The notes under the pieces: model-generated | What the model saw: the letters and a program-made list of their open reading frames with translations, nothing else | Databases searched by the model: none | Told to the model about the DNA's origin: nothing | Translations under genes and position numbers: made by a program | Assembly: GCF_014270105.1 (NCBI RefSeq) | Contig: NZ_JACNMF010000003.1 | Location: 1 to 64,000 of the forward strand | Length of the DNA: 64,000 nucleotides | Source: Hyunsoonleella aquatilis | GTDB lineage: Bacteria > Bacteroidota > Bacteroidia > Flavobacteriales > Flavobacteriaceae | Reading direction: 5' to 3' | In this document: positions 32,571 to 41,803 of the stretch, in pieces | Layout: every line of letters begins with the position of its first letter | Position numbering within the stretch: the stretch's first letter is position 1

Positions 32571-32654
32571 TGTCATTTCGAACGTAGAGAGAAATCTCAT
32601 TATTTATATGGTGTCACAACAACTTATGTGATGTCTCCTATCGTCGACATGACT
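32571..32654. repeat. MITE-like element with inverted ends
   Basis: The ends TGTCATTTCGA (32571-32581) and TCGACATGACT (32644-32654) are inverted repeats with two mismatches. It is 84 bp long and non-coding, in the gap upstream of the PIG-L gene. Same end type as at 8955 and 34287. Confidence 0.5.
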
Positions 32655-32662
32655 GAAGGCAT

Positions 32663-33145
32663 TTAAATCTGCCTCATATTTTTCAATTTACCTTTCTTGT
32701 CCTCAGGCTCCGGTGGGATAATCATGTGCTGGCGGTCATCAAAAAAGAGTTGCTGGATGGAATCCATGCGCTTCATCATCTGCTCGATTTGTTTGTTGTG
32801 GTTCATAAACCCACGTTGGAAGAAATTATCAGGGTAGAACCCACCGCCCAAGGTAGAGTCCTTTCCGAAAAAATCATCAAAAAAGGAATCCCCGAAAAAG
32901 GAGTGATTGTTAAAATGCTTTTCGAATTGGAGTTTTAGGCTATCGCTTAATTTGCCATTGGAAGAATAGCTGTAGGAATAAATGGAATCGTAACGTTTTA
33001 GGTTGCCAAACTCGTCGTACTCCTTGTTTACGCTAATGTTTTCATCAGGTTTGATGGCGTTGTCTTCGGCCTTTTGTGTTTTGTCTTGTCCTGAACAATT
33101 AAAAAATAACAGACAAAACAAGGCCATGAGTTGCACTGTTTTCAT
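32663..33145 (-). CDS. secreted hypothetical protein with methionine-rich C-terminus
   Basis: This encodes 160 residues. It starts MKTVQLMALFCLLFFNCSGQ, a signal with a lipobox-like NCSGQ, so probably a lipoprotein. The middle part repeats Phe/Asp-rich runs (HFNNHSFFGDSFFDDFFG) and the C-terminal region is charged and rich in methionine (QIEQMMKRMDSIQQLFFDDR). The family is not recognised. It stands alone with an 84-bp MITE-like element downstream, between its end and the PIG-L gene. Confidence 0.65.
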   Translation of the reverse strand: MKTVQLMALFCLLFFNCSGQDKTQKAEDNAIKPDENISVNKEYDEFGNLKRYDSIYSYSYSSNGKLSDSLKLQFEKHFNNHSFFGDSFFDDFFGKDSTLGGGFYPDNFFQRGFMNHNKQIEQMMKRMDSIQQLFFDDRQHMIIPPEPEDKKGKLKNMRQI

Positions 33146-33380
33146 CGTGGTTTATTTTTGAATTATACTTTAAAACACATAAAGATTTTCAAAAAATGTG
33201 CCAATTGGAGTTGTGGTTGTGTTGGTGGGTTTTTAAGTGTCAGATTGACAGAATGAGGTTTGTTTTGGAATATGTTTTTGGCCACCACTTGTTACAAACG
33301 AGCGGTAGCGTTCGGCTTTATCGGCTTCTCTGCAAAAGCGTTTGCACAAACAGTACCGATTTCTCAGTGCCAATGGGTAA

Positions 33381-34279
33381 ACCAAAGATTTGATCGATAT
33401 TTTTGACGATGCCCAAGTGCCACCTCCCGCGGGTTCGGGGGAATGTGCGGCACCGAAGTTGTTTCAATATGCTTATGAAAACAATTTAAAGCCCATTGCG
33501 ATGGCAGAGTTTTGGTGGGGAGCCTCGCCAAAATCTGAAGTTCGAAAACATAAACAGTTTTATCCCTCGTGCCACAGTAAATGCGAACCTATTTTGGGCC
33601 ATATGATGCGGGGCCTGGTTGTTGAAGACAATCCGATTGAAAGCGTTGCCGAACATGACGCACCTTTGGAAATCGTTTATGAGGATGACTATTTGCTTTT
33701 GGTCAATAAACCTCATGAGTTTTTGTCCGTGACAGGAAAGCACATTCAAGAATCGGTATTGACCCGAATGCGTCGCTATTTACCAAAAGCCAAAGGGCCT
33801 TTGTTGATGCACCGTTTGGATATGTCCACTTAGGGATTATTATTGGTGGCCAAAAACGAAAAAACGCATAAAAACCTGCAAAAACAGTTTATTGACCGCA
33901 CCGTAAAAAAGAGATATGTCGCTTTGTTGGATGGAGAAATCACTCAAAAAGAAGGCGTCATCGATTTACCTCTCCGCGTGGATTTGGATAACCGTCCGCG
34001 ACAGTTGGTGTGCTATGAACACGGTAAACCTGCTAAAACTAAATTTGAAGTGGTTGAAGTGAAACACGGCAAAACACGGATTCATTTTTACCCTATTACA
34101 GGGCGTACCCACCAATTACGGGTGCATGCGGCACATGTTGATGGGCTAAACACACCAATTGTTGGGGATGACTTGTATGGCAAAAGAGGGGGCGATTGTG
34201 TTTGCATGCGGAGCGAACTGAATTCACGCATCCTGTGACTCAGGAGGTTTTGGAGGTGGTTTGTGGGGTGTCTTTTTAA
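33381..34279 (+). pseudogene. decayed RluA-family pseudouridine synthase
   Basis: The reading frame begins inside a RluA-type gene, with the N-terminal part gone. The motifs PAGSGECAAPKLFQYAYEN, LAEFWWGASPKSE-like (MAEFWWGASPKSEVRKHKQF) and VNKPHEFLSVTGKH are present. The catalytic motif HRLDMST is followed by an in-frame TAG (33833-33835 region) where a serine codon is expected (T-S-G-L-L-L-V). After it the frame continues (LLLVAKNEKTHKNLQKQF), then a one-base slip near 34186-34194 separates LYGKRGG from the natural end (LCLHAERTEFTHPVTQEVL). So three lesions exist. It was a tRNA/rRNA pseudouridine synthase and is now broken. It is directly beside the solitary integron cassette. Confidence 0.85.
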
Positions 34280-34286
34280 CCCAATC

Positions 34287-34413
34287 TGTCATTCTGAACT
34301 TGATTCAGGATCTAATTTTGTCAATATAGCACTAGATGTTGTGTGAAGTAATCTATAATCTTTCGTTTTTACATTGACAAGATTACTTCGGTCGTACCTT
34401 CCTCGTAATGACG
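34287..34413. repeat. MITE-like element with inverted ends
   Basis: The ends TGTCATTCTGA (34287-34297) and TCGTAATGACG (34403-34413) are imperfect inverted repeats. The inside has CTTGATTCAGG (hairpin-forming) and no gene. It lies between the RluA pseudogene and the orphan cassette. Confidence 0.5.
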
Positions 34414-34570
34414 GTTTTGTTTATAAATACTGATAAGTTTGTATTGATTTTTTGATAGTAAAATTTGAACTTCGCATGTCGAACGACATAGTTCATTAAA
34501 ACGCAATCATATCTAAGCGTTATGTGTTATTTATACTCAACAATACAAATAGTAACAAACCAAAACAATA

Positions 34571-35806
34571 ATGAAAAAACAATTTTTATTCTTTTTAATA
34601 ACAATTTTAAGTCTTAATTGCTATTCACAAATCACTTTTGAAAAAGGATATTACATTAATAATTCAAATCAAAAAATTAATTGTTTAATCAAAAATATTG
34701 ACTGGAAAAGTAATCCAACCGAATTTGAATATAAACTATCCGAAAATGGCAGACTACAATTGGCAAATATAAATTCGGTTAAAGAATTTGGTATTAACAA
34801 TATCTCAAAATATGTAAGAAATAATGTAAATATTGATAGGTCTAGTAAAAACCTCAGTAATCTAAGTAATCACAAAACACCAATATTTAAAGAAGAAGAG
34901 CTTTTTTTAAAAGTATTAGTTGAAGGTAAGGCATCTTTATATCAATACGTCGACGGCAACTTAATACGATACTTTTATGATAATAGCAGTAAATCTAATA
35001 TTGAACAATTAATCTTTAAATTCTATAAAACCTCAGTAAATAAAGTTGGTAAAAATAATAGATTTAGACAACAACTCTGGAGTAATTTAAAATGTCCAAG
35101 CTTTAAAATAAGTAAAGTTGAAAGTCTAAATTATAAAAAAAATGATTTGGTTGATTTTTTTGTAGAATATAACAACTGTAATAATCAGGAATATATCCAT
35201 TTTGAAGAAAAACAAGAAAGAGATTTATTCAATTTAACCATAAGACCTCGCTTAAATAGTTCTTCATTAAGCACGCAAAGTTCTCTTTCATATATAAGAG
35301 ACATTGAATTTGAAAATAAAATAGGGTTTGGAATCGGATTAGAAGCTGAAGTTATATTGCCTTTTAATAAGAATAAATGGTCAATTGTAATTGAGCCAAC
35401 TTACAGAACAAATTATAAATCTATAAAAAAATCTATAATAAATAATGTTTCTGAAGGCACATTAATAGCTGAAGTTGATTACAGTTCTATTGAAGTAGCG
35501 TTAGGTTTAAGACATTATTTCTTTCTTAATAATGCCTCAAAAATATTTGTGAATGCCTCCATTATTTTTGATTCAAGTTCAGATTCATCAATAGATTTTA
35601 CTGGAGATACTGGTAGTGCAGGAAATATAAGTTCATTAGAAATTAAATCTGAAAGTTCGTTAGGTATTGGAGTTGGCTATAAACAAAATGATAGATATAG
35701 TTTAGAGATTAGATATTTAACGAATAGAGAAATTTTGAGAAATATTGGAGCTTGGAGCTCAGACTATAAAACATTATCAATAATACTTGGATATTCAATA
35801 TTCTAA
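34571..35806 (+). CDS. orphan cassette gene: secreted, outer-membrane-like protein
   Basis: This encodes 411 residues, AT-rich like the array genes. A signal peptide is clear (MKKQFLFFLITILSLNCYSQ). The N-terminal ~180 residues are a mixed soluble part (LVEGKASLYQYVDGNLIRYF). The C-terminal ~180 residues are amphipathic beta-strands (IGFGIGLEAEVILPFNKNKW, VALGLRHYFFLNNASKIFVN) and the last residue is Phe after ILGYSI, as in outer-membrane beta-barrels. The family is not named. Function unknown; it resembles small porin-like proteins of Bacteroidota. Its ATG is 52 bp from the recombination point, and a promoter was not found in it. Confidence 0.75.
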   Translation: MKKQFLFFLITILSLNCYSQITFEKGYYINNSNQKINCLIKNIDWKSNPTEFEYKLSENGRLQLANINSVKEFGINNISKYVRNNVNIDRSSKNLSNLSNHKTPIFKEEELFLKVLVEGKASLYQYVDGNLIRYFYDNSSKSNIEQLIFKFYKTSVNKVGKNNRFRQQLWSNLKCPSFKISKVESLNYKKNDLVDFFVEYNNCNNQEYIHFEEKQERDLFNLTIRPRLNSSSLSTQSSLSYIRDIEFENKIGFGIGLEAEVILPFNKNKWSIVIEPTYRTNYKSIKKSIINNVSEGTLIAEVDYSSIEVALGLRHYFFLNNASKIFVNASIIFDSSSDSSIDFTGDTGSAGNISSLEIKSESSLGIGVGYKQNDRYSLEIRYLTNREILRNIGAWSSDYKTLSIILGYSIF

Positions 35807-35815
35807 AAAAACAAC

Positions 35816-35946
35816 ACATAACAAAGTATCCGCAATTACGGCGGATTCGTCTACGTCCGAATCCACCCGGAATTGCTAACGTCTGTGCCAAACCGAAAAT
35901 TAACGCATATTAACCCGTAACAGGCGGTTATACGAGACCGATAAGC
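35816..35946 (+). repeat. attC8 of the orphan cassette (131 bp, type A)
   Basis: The body matches attC2 and attC4, including ACGGCGGATTCG and the paired CCGAATCC. The distal core reads GATAAGC rather than GTTRRRY, so that site is mutated. Confidence 0.88.
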
Positions 35947-35954
35947 GCACCACT

Positions 35955-35984
35955 AAAAAAACTCCCATACTGTGGGAGTTTTTT
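35955..35984. terminator. bidirectional terminator
   Basis: A-rich side, arms ACTCCCA and TGGGAGT around a 5-nt loop, then a T-rich side. It lies between the orphan attC and a convergent lipoprotein gene. Confidence 0.85.
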
Positions 35985-35992
35985 AATTCATC

Positions 35993-37180
35993 CTAAATCC
36001 CAGCCACCGCAACGGCCGTGGAATTAATAATCTGTTTCAACTGCAGTTTTAAATCTTCGCTAGTATCATAAATCATTTGTTCTTCTGTAGGGAAGGGGAC
36101 GGCACGGCGTTCCAAAAATGGAATTAAACTGGTTTCCAAGGCACGTCTATCGCCTCGCGAGGTGGCATAAATGTGTTCAAACCTAAATTCACTGCTGATG
36201 GGGAACGAATCGATCAATTGGTTGTTGCGCAAATCAACGTATTCCACATTTCCCGTTATTTGTGAGGCCTTAAATTGGGTAAACTCGTAGTATTCGCAAC
36301 GTACGGTTTTCATACGGTCCACTTTTATGGCATTGCCCAAACTGTCCTTTACCACTTTCCCGTCTTCTATCAGTTCCTCTTTTCCATCGGCAATTTGCTT
36401 TTCCTTGATAATCTGGCGTTCCTTGATTTGCTCGGGCGAAATATTGATGCCTCTTAGGTTCACTCTTAAATTAAAATCGTAGTTCACATTCTCCTCCGGC
36501 GTACCGTGATATTGCATCCAAAAGTTATTGAGGCCGTAACTGCTAAAATTCAATAGGTCGTTTTCCAAACGTACTGGAATGATTTTCCCAGAATCGTTAA
36601 CCATATCCACCAAAACAAAATCCGTTCCCCTTTGGTGAGCTACCTGCATAAGGGTTCTCGTATCCTTGAAATTTGGGTTGATGCTTTCAATTTTACTTAA
36701 TTGATCATATGCCGCCCTGATATCCAATTTATTATTTGAATTCAGAAGTGCTTGGGCATTATTATACAGGCGTTGCGACGCTCCATTTTTATAAAATATT
36801 AGTTCATCAGAATAATCTTGAAGCTGGAAATTTACTGGCCTGCCTTGCACCTGCAACGGTAACAATGGTTTTAGCTTTTCCTGACGATTGTCCAGGCTAA
36901 CGTAGCCATTAAAAATTCTTAGGTAGTTTTCCGGATTGTTGTCCTTTTTTAAAAGGTTTATGTCATTCAAATCTCTATCTACGGCTTTATTGTAGGCCTC
37001 TTCCAATAGCATAATAATATCTGCTTTTCCACGTCGATCTTTATTAATGCTTAGTTTGCCAATGGCATCGTTTATGGCTCGGTCGTAGTTGCCGTAGCTT
37101 ATGGTTTTTTCCATTTGTCGTCTAGTACTGCACGACAAAATAAAGGCCAATAGTAATGAGGTAAGTAAAATTCTTTTCAT
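35993..37180 (-). CDS. conserved lipoprotein
   Basis: This encodes 395 residues. The signal ends with LAFILSCSTRRQ, a lipobox with cysteine 17. The protein is mixed alpha/beta with an N-terminal TPR-like helical part (RAINDAIGKLSINKDRRGKA, LNDINLLKKDN) and a C-terminal beta-rich part (GTDFVLVDMVNDSGKIIPV, QYHGTPEENVNYDFNLRVNL). The family is not named here. It is a conserved outer- or inner-membrane lipoprotein found widely in flavobacteria. Gene stands alone, convergent to the orphan cassette. Confidence 0.8.
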   Translation of the reverse strand: MKRILLTSLLLAFILSCSTRRQMEKTISYGNYDRAINDAIGKLSINKDRRGKADIIMLLEEAYNKAVDRDLNDINLLKKDNNPENYLRIFNGYVSLDNRQEKLKPLLPLQVQGRPVNFQLQDYSDELIFYKNGASQRLYNNAQALLNSNNKLDIRAAYDQLSKIESINPNFKDTRTLMQVAHQRGTDFVLVDMVNDSGKIIPVRLENDLLNFSSYGLNNFWMQYHGTPEENVNYDFNLRVNLRGINISPEQIKERQIIKEKQIADGKEELIEDGKVVKDSLGNAIKVDRMKTVRCEYYEFTQFKASQITGNVEYVDLRNNQLIDSFPISSEFRFEHIYATSRGDRRALETSLIPFLERRAVPFPTEEQMIYDTSEDLKLQLKQIINSTAVAVAGI

Positions 37181-37334
37181 GGGTTAAGGTTTATAGGTTT
37201 GGGGTTACCTTTCCAAATGTGGTGCCAAAATAATAATAAAACCTACGAAATGCTAATAAATCAGATGAAATGCAGGTGTACATCTAAATACGTAAGTTTA
37301 TAACTACTAAATATAGCAAGCTGTAATCTAAAAC

Positions 37335-37601
37335 TTAATCAGATTTCAAGCTGAAATGGGTATAAAGAAAATAGGCATTTACCAGAATCCCTAAGACGTT
37401 TATTGAAATCACAATGAAACTACTGATTAAAGCCCCAATTATAATACAGGCCAAACAAAGAGCTATTAGTATAATGTTCAATATCGGTGGATTTTCGTTG
37501 GCCCATGGATTGGTGTAATAGTGCACCACTTTTTCTATAGCTACAAGAAATGTAAAAAAGGCTGGTAAAAGATTGATAATGATAGCAGTAATTCCTTCCA
37601 T
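37335..37601 (-). CDS. small membrane protein
   Basis: This encodes 88 residues with two or three hydrophobic helices (ITAIIINLLPAFFTFLVAI, NIILIALCLACIIIGALISS, FIVISINVLGILVNAYFLY). No motif or family is recognised. It stands alone between the lipoprotein and fahA. Real expression is likely but unproved. Confidence 0.55.
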   Translation of the reverse strand: MEGITAIIINLLPAFFTFLVAIEKVVHYYTNPWANENPPILNIILIALCLACIIIGALISSFIVISINVLGILVNAYFLYTHFSLKSD

Positions 37602-37837
37602 TCAATTTTTTTGAGAGTGAAACAACAATGTTGTCAAAATTTATGGAAGTGGACTTGGGGTGTCTCTATACTTACTCAAGTTGAAGTATTAAAATTACGG
37701 CTAAAAACTTTAATTCTCAAAGCCAGATTTGAGAATATTCTGAAAGTTATTAACACCTCAGAATATTGAAAATTTCAATGACCTAAAAACTCCGATATAT
37801 TTTCAGGCTGGAGTTGGGTTCCCTCCCCCATGGGGAG

Positions 37838-37855
37838 TCCCGATAGTTATCGGGA
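37838..37855. repeat. 18-bp palindrome TCCCGATAGTTATCGGGA
   Basis: The same palindrome occurs at 9043-9060 and (with GCTA) at 22971-22988. It lies just after the fahA stop codon and could act as a terminator or a dispersed element. Confidence 0.6.
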
Positions 37856-37864
37856 AGGAGGGGC

Positions 37865-39151
37865 TTATTTCTTCTTCTTAAAAACCGGCAATAATTTGGT
37901 GGAAACCTCACCAAAACCAATACGGGTGCCATCCTTTTCGCAGTAGCCCCGCATAATTACGGTATCATTGTCGTTGATAAATTTGCGTTCGGAACCATCG
38001 GCCATTTTTAGTGGTTTTTCCCCTTTCCAGGTGAGTTCCAGCATGGAGCCGTAACTGTCCTCCGTCGGCCCCGAAATTGTACCGCTACCCATCATATCAC
38101 CAGAGTTTACAGGGCAACCGTTTACGGTATGGTGTGCCAATTGTTGCGCCATATTCCAGTACATATATTTGAAATTGGACTTGCTTACTGTAGTTTCCTT
38201 TGAGCCTTGGGGTTGAATAGCTACTTCTAAGTTGATATCAAAACTTTTTGGGCCTTTGGACTGTAAATAGGGTAGTTGTTTTTTCTTTGGTTTTGGCCCA
38301 TCAACACGATAAGGCTCCAATGCATCCAAAGTGATAATCCAAGGTGAAATGGACGAAGCAAAATTTTTAGCCAAGAATGGTCCTAAAGGCACATACTCCC
38401 ATTTCTGAATATCGCGAGCGCTCCAATCGTTAAGCAACACCAAACCAAAGATGTATTCCTCGGCCTCTTCAATGGGAATGGGTTCGCCTAAGTCGTTGGC
38501 ATCGGTTGTGATAAAGGCCATTTCCAATTCAAAATCAACTAATTTACTAGGCCCGAAAACGGGCTCTTTTGCATCTCCGGGAAGTGTTTGTCCCTGCGGG
38601 CGATGCACCGGTATTCCCGACGGAATAATGGACGAGCTCCTGCCATGATACCCTACTGGTATATGCAACCAGTTGGGCAATAATGCATTTTCTGGGTCGC
38701 GGAACATACTTCCAACATTGGTGGCATGTTCAATACTGGAATAAAAATCGGTGTAGTCGCCAACATCCACGGGTAACTTCATTTCAATTTCATCCAATCG
38801 AAACAATACAATTTCCTTATGTTTTTTATTCCCTTTTAAAATGGGGTTTTCAGCATCAAATATTTCAGCAATACGATTTCTCACTGAGCGCCAGGTCTTT
38901 CGACCATCAGCAATAAAATCATTTAACGAATCTTGTAAAAAGATGTCATCAGTCAATGCTATTCCGTCAAAGTAGCCCAGTTGGTGCAGAGCACCCAAAT
39001 CGATGGCCGTATCCCCAATACGCGTCCCGATGGTGATGATGTCATCACGGGTTAAAAACACACCAAAAGGGATATTCTGTATGGGGAAATCGGAGTTTTT
39101 ATCGACGTGCAACCACGACGTTCTATCTGGGTTATTGGCTGACAAAGGCAT
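37865..39151 (-). CDS. fahA: fumarylacetoacetase
   Basis: This encodes 428 residues. It splits fumarylacetoacetate to fumarate and acetoacetate in tyrosine breakdown. Metal and catalytic residues align with the mouse enzyme: Asp135 (DYTDFYSS), His142 (SSIEHATNVGSMF), Glu208 and Glu210 (VDFELEMAFI) and Asp242 (LLNDWSARDIQKW), each with the expected spacing. Length agrees with the family. Promoter TAGGTTTG (39175-39182) lies 24 bp upstream. No other tyrosine-pathway gene is near. Confidence 0.96.
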   Translation of the reverse strand: MPLSANNPDRTSWLHVDKNSDFPIQNIPFGVFLTRDDIITIGTRIGDTAIDLGALHQLGYFDGIALTDDIFLQDSLNDFIADGRKTWRSVRNRIAEIFDAENPILKGNKKHKEIVLFRLDEIEMKLPVDVGDYTDFYSSIEHATNVGSMFRDPENALLPNWLHIPVGYHGRSSSIIPSGIPVHRPQGQTLPGDAKEPVFGPSKLVDFELEMAFITTDANDLGEPIPIEEAEEYIFGLVLLNDWSARDIQKWEYVPLGPFLAKNFASSISPWIITLDALEPYRVDGPKPKKKQLPYLQSKGPKSFDINLEVAIQPQGSKETTVSKSNFKYMYWNMAQQLAHHTVNGCPVNSGDMMGSGTISGPTEDSYGSMLELTWKGEKPLKMADGSERKFINDNDTVIMRGYCEKDGTRIGFGEVSTKLLPVFKKKK

Positions 39152-39174
39152 AGCGTTTTGTTTTTAGTCTATTC

Positions 39175-39182
39175 CAAACCTA
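39175..39182 (-). promoter_or_regulatory. fahA -7 box
   Basis: TAGGTTTG on the minus strand fits the Bacteroidota TAnnTTTG consensus, 24 bp before the fahA start. A matching TTTG -33 box was not found. Confidence 0.45.
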
Positions 39183-39280
39183 CATAATTTTTTCATTTAA
39201 ATGATAAAAAAAACGACAAAATCTAAGTTTGAGATTAGGGTTAATAAATCGTGCATAACTTAGGAAGTAATTCTACCCTT

Positions 39281-39315
39281 TTTGATGTTTTTAACTATTC
39301 TATTTGTTACTTTTG
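39281..39315 (+). promoter_or_regulatory. glyA promoter
   Basis: TTTG (39281-39284) and TACTTTTG (39308-39315) are spaced 23 bp, close to the -33/-7 Bacteroidota consensus. It lies 28 bp before the glyA start. Confidence 0.6.
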
Positions 39316-39343
39316 CCGAATTATTAAACGACACGTAAAAGTT

Positions 39344-40618
39344 ATGCAACGCGACGAACAAATTTTTGAATTGATTCAGGCCGAGAAAGAGCGCCAATTA
39401 CATGGTATTGAACTTATCGCTTCGGAGAATTTTGTAAGCCAACAGGTGATGGAGGCGGCAGGTTCCGTTTTAACCAATAAATATGCCGAGGGTTACCCTG
39501 GCAAACGCTATTATGGAGGCTGTGAGGTAGTTGATGAAATTGAGCAAATCGCCATCGATAGGGCAAAAGCGTTGTTTGGCGCGGCTTACGTTAACGTTCA
39601 ACCACATTCTGGAAGTCAAGCCAATACCGCAGTGTTTGCCGCTTGCTTAAAACCTGGAGATAAAATCTTAGGTTTCGATTTGTCGCATGGCGGACATTTG
39701 ACCCACGGGTCGCCAGTTAACTTTTCAGGAAAATTGTACAACCCTGCGTTCTACGGAGTTGAGGAAGAGACCGGGGTTTTAAACTACGATAAAATACAGG
39801 AGATAGCAACGGCAGAACAACCTAAATTAATCATTTGTGGTGCCTCTGCATATTCTCGTGATATTGATTTCAAGCGTTTTAGAGAAATTGCAGATAGTGT
39901 TGGTGCCATTTTGTTGGCGGACATATCTCACCCAGCAGGTTTAATAGCCAAGGGCATTTTAAATGACCCGTTACCGCATTGTCATATTGTAACCACGACC
40001 ACTCATAAGACTTTAAGAGGACCAAGAGGAGGATTGATTATGATGGGTCAGGATTTTGAAAACCCATTCGGAATCACCTTAAAGAGTGGAAAATTAAGAA
40101 AGATGTCTTCTTTATTGGATTCTGCTGTTTTCCCAGGAAATCAAGGGGGACCTTTAGAGCATATCATTGCGGCTAAAGCCATCGCTTTTGGGGAAGCCTT
40201 GACGGATGAGTTTTTACAGTACCAGTTACAGGTAAAAAAGAATGCGGCTACTTTGGCCCAAGCTTTGGTGGACAAAGATTACAAGATCATCTCCGGAGGT
40301 ACCGACAACCATTGCATGTTGATTGACCTGCGCAACAAAAGCGTTTCGGGAAAAGAAGCGGAAGAAGCCTTGGTAAAAGCGGATATCACAGTGAACAAAA
40401 ACATGGTGCCATTTGATGACAAATCACCATTTGTAACCTCAGGGATACGCTTGGGTGTTGCCGCCGTTACAACACGTGGCCTAAAAGAGGATGCCATGGC
40501 CGGTATAGCCGACCTGATTGATGAAGTGGTGAGCAACCATGAGGATGAAGTAATTATTGAAGGTGTAAAGAACAAGGTGAATGCCATGATGGCCGACAAA
40601 CCATTGTTCGTGGCCTAA
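39344..40618 (+). CDS. glyA: serine hydroxymethyltransferase
   Basis: This encodes 424 residues. The start is [20 protein letters not shown]; the longer frame upstream is not used because the promoter lies inside it. It interconverts serine and glycine with tetrahydrofolate and pyridoxal phosphate. The PLP lysine is Lys222 in [14 protein letters not shown]. The start ASENF motif ([10 protein letters not shown]) and YPGKRYYGG are conserved. Length agrees with the bacterial enzyme. A terminator follows at 40643. Confidence 0.97.
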   Translation: MQRDEQIFELIQAEKERQLHGIELIASENFVSQQVMEAAGSVLTNKYAEGYPGKRYYGGCEVVDEIEQIAIDRAKALFGAAYVNVQPHSGSQANTAVFAACLKPGDKILGFDLSHGGHLTHGSPVNFSGKLYNPAFYGVEEETGVLNYDKIQEIATAEQPKLIICGASAYSRDIDFKRFREIADSVGAILLADISHPAGLIAKGILNDPLPHCHIVTTTTHKTLRGPRGGLIMMGQDFENPFGITLKSGKLRKMSSLLDSAVFPGNQGGPLEHIIAAKAIAFGEALTDEFLQYQLQVKKNAATLAQALVDKDYKIISGGTDNHCMLIDLRNKSVSGKEAEEALVKADITVNKNMVPFDDKSPFVTSGIRLGVAAVTTRGLKEDAMAGIADLIDEVVSNHEDEVIIEGVKNKVNAMMADKPLFVA

Positions 40619-40642
40619 AGTCAATACACAGCATATATTTTA

Positions 40643-40671
40643 AAGCCTGGGTTCAATATTCAGGCTTTTTT
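40643..40671 (+). terminator. terminator after glyA
   Basis: Arms GCCTG and CAGGC with an 11-nt loop, followed by TTTTTTCTTTTT. Confidence 0.75.
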
Positions 40672-40676
40672 CTTTT

Positions 40677-40781
40677 TGGGCGCCTGCCTGCCGGCAGGCA
40701 GGTTACCCACAAGGGGTCAGGCTATCCGCTATATCTTTTTTGCGGAAAGGCAAAAAAGGATGCCGCTTCTATCCTTAACGC
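40677..40781 (+). repeat. dispersed flavobacterial repeat, copy 3
   Basis: It begins TGGGCG, carries a 20-bp palindrome (40683-40702, CCTGCCTGCC and its complement), then AAGGGGTCAGGCTATCCGCT and an AT-rich hairpin, and ends ATCCTTAACGC. It is between glyA and the TfoX-like gene. Confidence 0.6.
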
Positions 40782-40896
40782 CAAAGCAGGCATGTACATT
40801 TTAAATCTTGCTAAGCCAGTTTCATTTTTTAAGATTTCTTTTAGGCAATCAAGTTTGATAAGTCTTATATTTAAAGTCATAATCAATCCAAAGAAC

Positions 40897-41220
40897 ATGT
40901 GGGAAGAAAAACTAAAGATTTACGACGCCATTGTAGACAAATGCCCCAGATTTGAGCGCAAAGGAAAATCCATGATTTATACCTCGGCCAACGGGCATAT
41001 GTTTACATTGCTCAACAAAGCTGGGGAGATAGGAGTGCGGTTCTCCAAGGAGGTGCAAGAAAAATACATTTCTGAATTTAATTCTTCGCTCTACAAATCC
41101 TATGGAGCAGTTATGAAAGGCTATGTGTTGATACCTGTAGCTATGCTTGAGGATTTGGATAAAATGGCCAAATTATTTAACGAAAGCTATGACTTTGTCA
41201 TGAGCTTGGATCCCAAATAA
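40897..41220 (+). CDS. TfoX N-terminal-domain-like protein
   Basis: This encodes 107 residues from the ATG at 40897 (MWEEKLKIYDAIVDKCPRF); the frame extends further upstream without a good start. The core KGKSMIYTSANGHMFTLLNK followed by IGVRFSKEVQEKYI and YGAVMKGYVLIP resembles the TfoX N-terminal fold (beta-alpha). Such proteins have regulatory or unknown roles. Only the fold similarity is seen. It lies 4 bp before the DinB-like gene, so they form a pair. Confidence 0.65.
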   Translation: MWEEKLKIYDAIVDKCPRFERKGKSMIYTSANGHMFTLLNKAGEIGVRFSKEVQEKYISEFNSSLYKSYGAVMKGYVLIPVAMLEDLDKMAKLFNESYDFVMSLDPK

Positions 41221-41224
41221 CAAA

Positions 41225-41782
41225 ATGATGAAACTAAGATTAGTACTAATTTCCCTTTTAATCTCCTCAAATTTTATGGCACAGGAAAACACAAAATTAC
41301 CCTATTCCGAAATACCAAAACATGCAGAGAGGTATACAGCAGGAACTGTCGCGTCAAGAATGGTGGATGGTTTGGGGTTTCGTTACTATTGGGCCACCGA
41401 AGGCTTACGGTCAGAGGATTTGTCGTATAAACCCAGTGATTCAGGACGAACTTCAGCAGAAACCATTGCCCATATTTTGGGTCTTTCTAATTTCATATTG
41501 TCGTCCATTTCGAAAGATTTTAAATCTGTTGATACCGAAAATATGAGTTTTGAGCAGATGCGGAAACAAACATTGCTCAATTTTGAGTCAGCTTCAGATA
41601 TTCTAAAAGCCTCTGAAAATTTAGTCGAATTCGACAACGACAAATATTCATTTTGGAACATAATCAATGGCCCCATAGCCGATGCACTTTGGCATTGTGG
41701 ACAAGTAGTAATGTTGCGCCGGGCCTCCGGAAATCCTTTTAATTCCAAAGCCAGTGTGTTTTGGGGGAAGCTGAGGGATTAA
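41225..41782 (+). CDS. DinB-like secreted protein
   Basis: This encodes 185 residues. A signal peptide is present (KLRLVLISLLISSNFMAQE). The region RMVDGLGFRYYWATEGLRSED and TIAHILGLSNFI, ending with ADALWHCGQVVMLRR, resembles the DinB four-helix fold, in which histidines bind a metal (His in IAHILG, His in WHCGQ). Members are thought to be thiol- or metal-dependent hydrolases or transferases. The secreted form is unusual but present in Bacteroidota. It is 4 bp after the TfoX-like gene. Confidence 0.75.
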   Translation: MMKLRLVLISLLISSNFMAQENTKLPYSEIPKHAERYTAGTVASRMVDGLGFRYYWATEGLRSEDLSYKPSDSGRTSAETIAHILGLSNFILSSISKDFKSVDTENMSFEQMRKQTLLNFESASDILKASENLVEFDNDKYSFWNIINGPIADALWHCGQVVMLRRASGNPFNSKASVFWGKLRD

Positions 41783-41803
41783 TTTAAGCCTAAGTTCCCA
41801 AAA

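Larger units (their letters stand above)
34519..35946 (+). mobile_element. orphan integron cassette with its own attC
   Basis: The gene at 34571 lies between a cassette start (GTTATGTGTT from 34519) and an attC whose R'' core (ACACATAAC, 35814-35822) is complementary to that start over about 9-10 bases. Just upstream (34500-34518) is AAAACGCAA then TCATATCTAAGC, resembling the final bases of a type B attC. The attC is of type A and 131 bp. No integrase is adjacent. This is one complete cassette outside the main array, in the opposite orientation. Confidence 0.85.

Noticed and set aside
33196-33393. 65-aa open frame before the RluA pseudogene
   Set aside because: Composition is unlike a protein and no match to the missing N-terminal part was seen.
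37420-37605. 61-aa alternative frame in the small membrane protein gene
   Set aside because: The 88-aa frame has a coherent hydrophobic pattern; the alternative does not.
39251-39343. Longer N-terminus of glyA
   Set aside because: The extra 31 residues contain the predicted promoter and are not part of the family.
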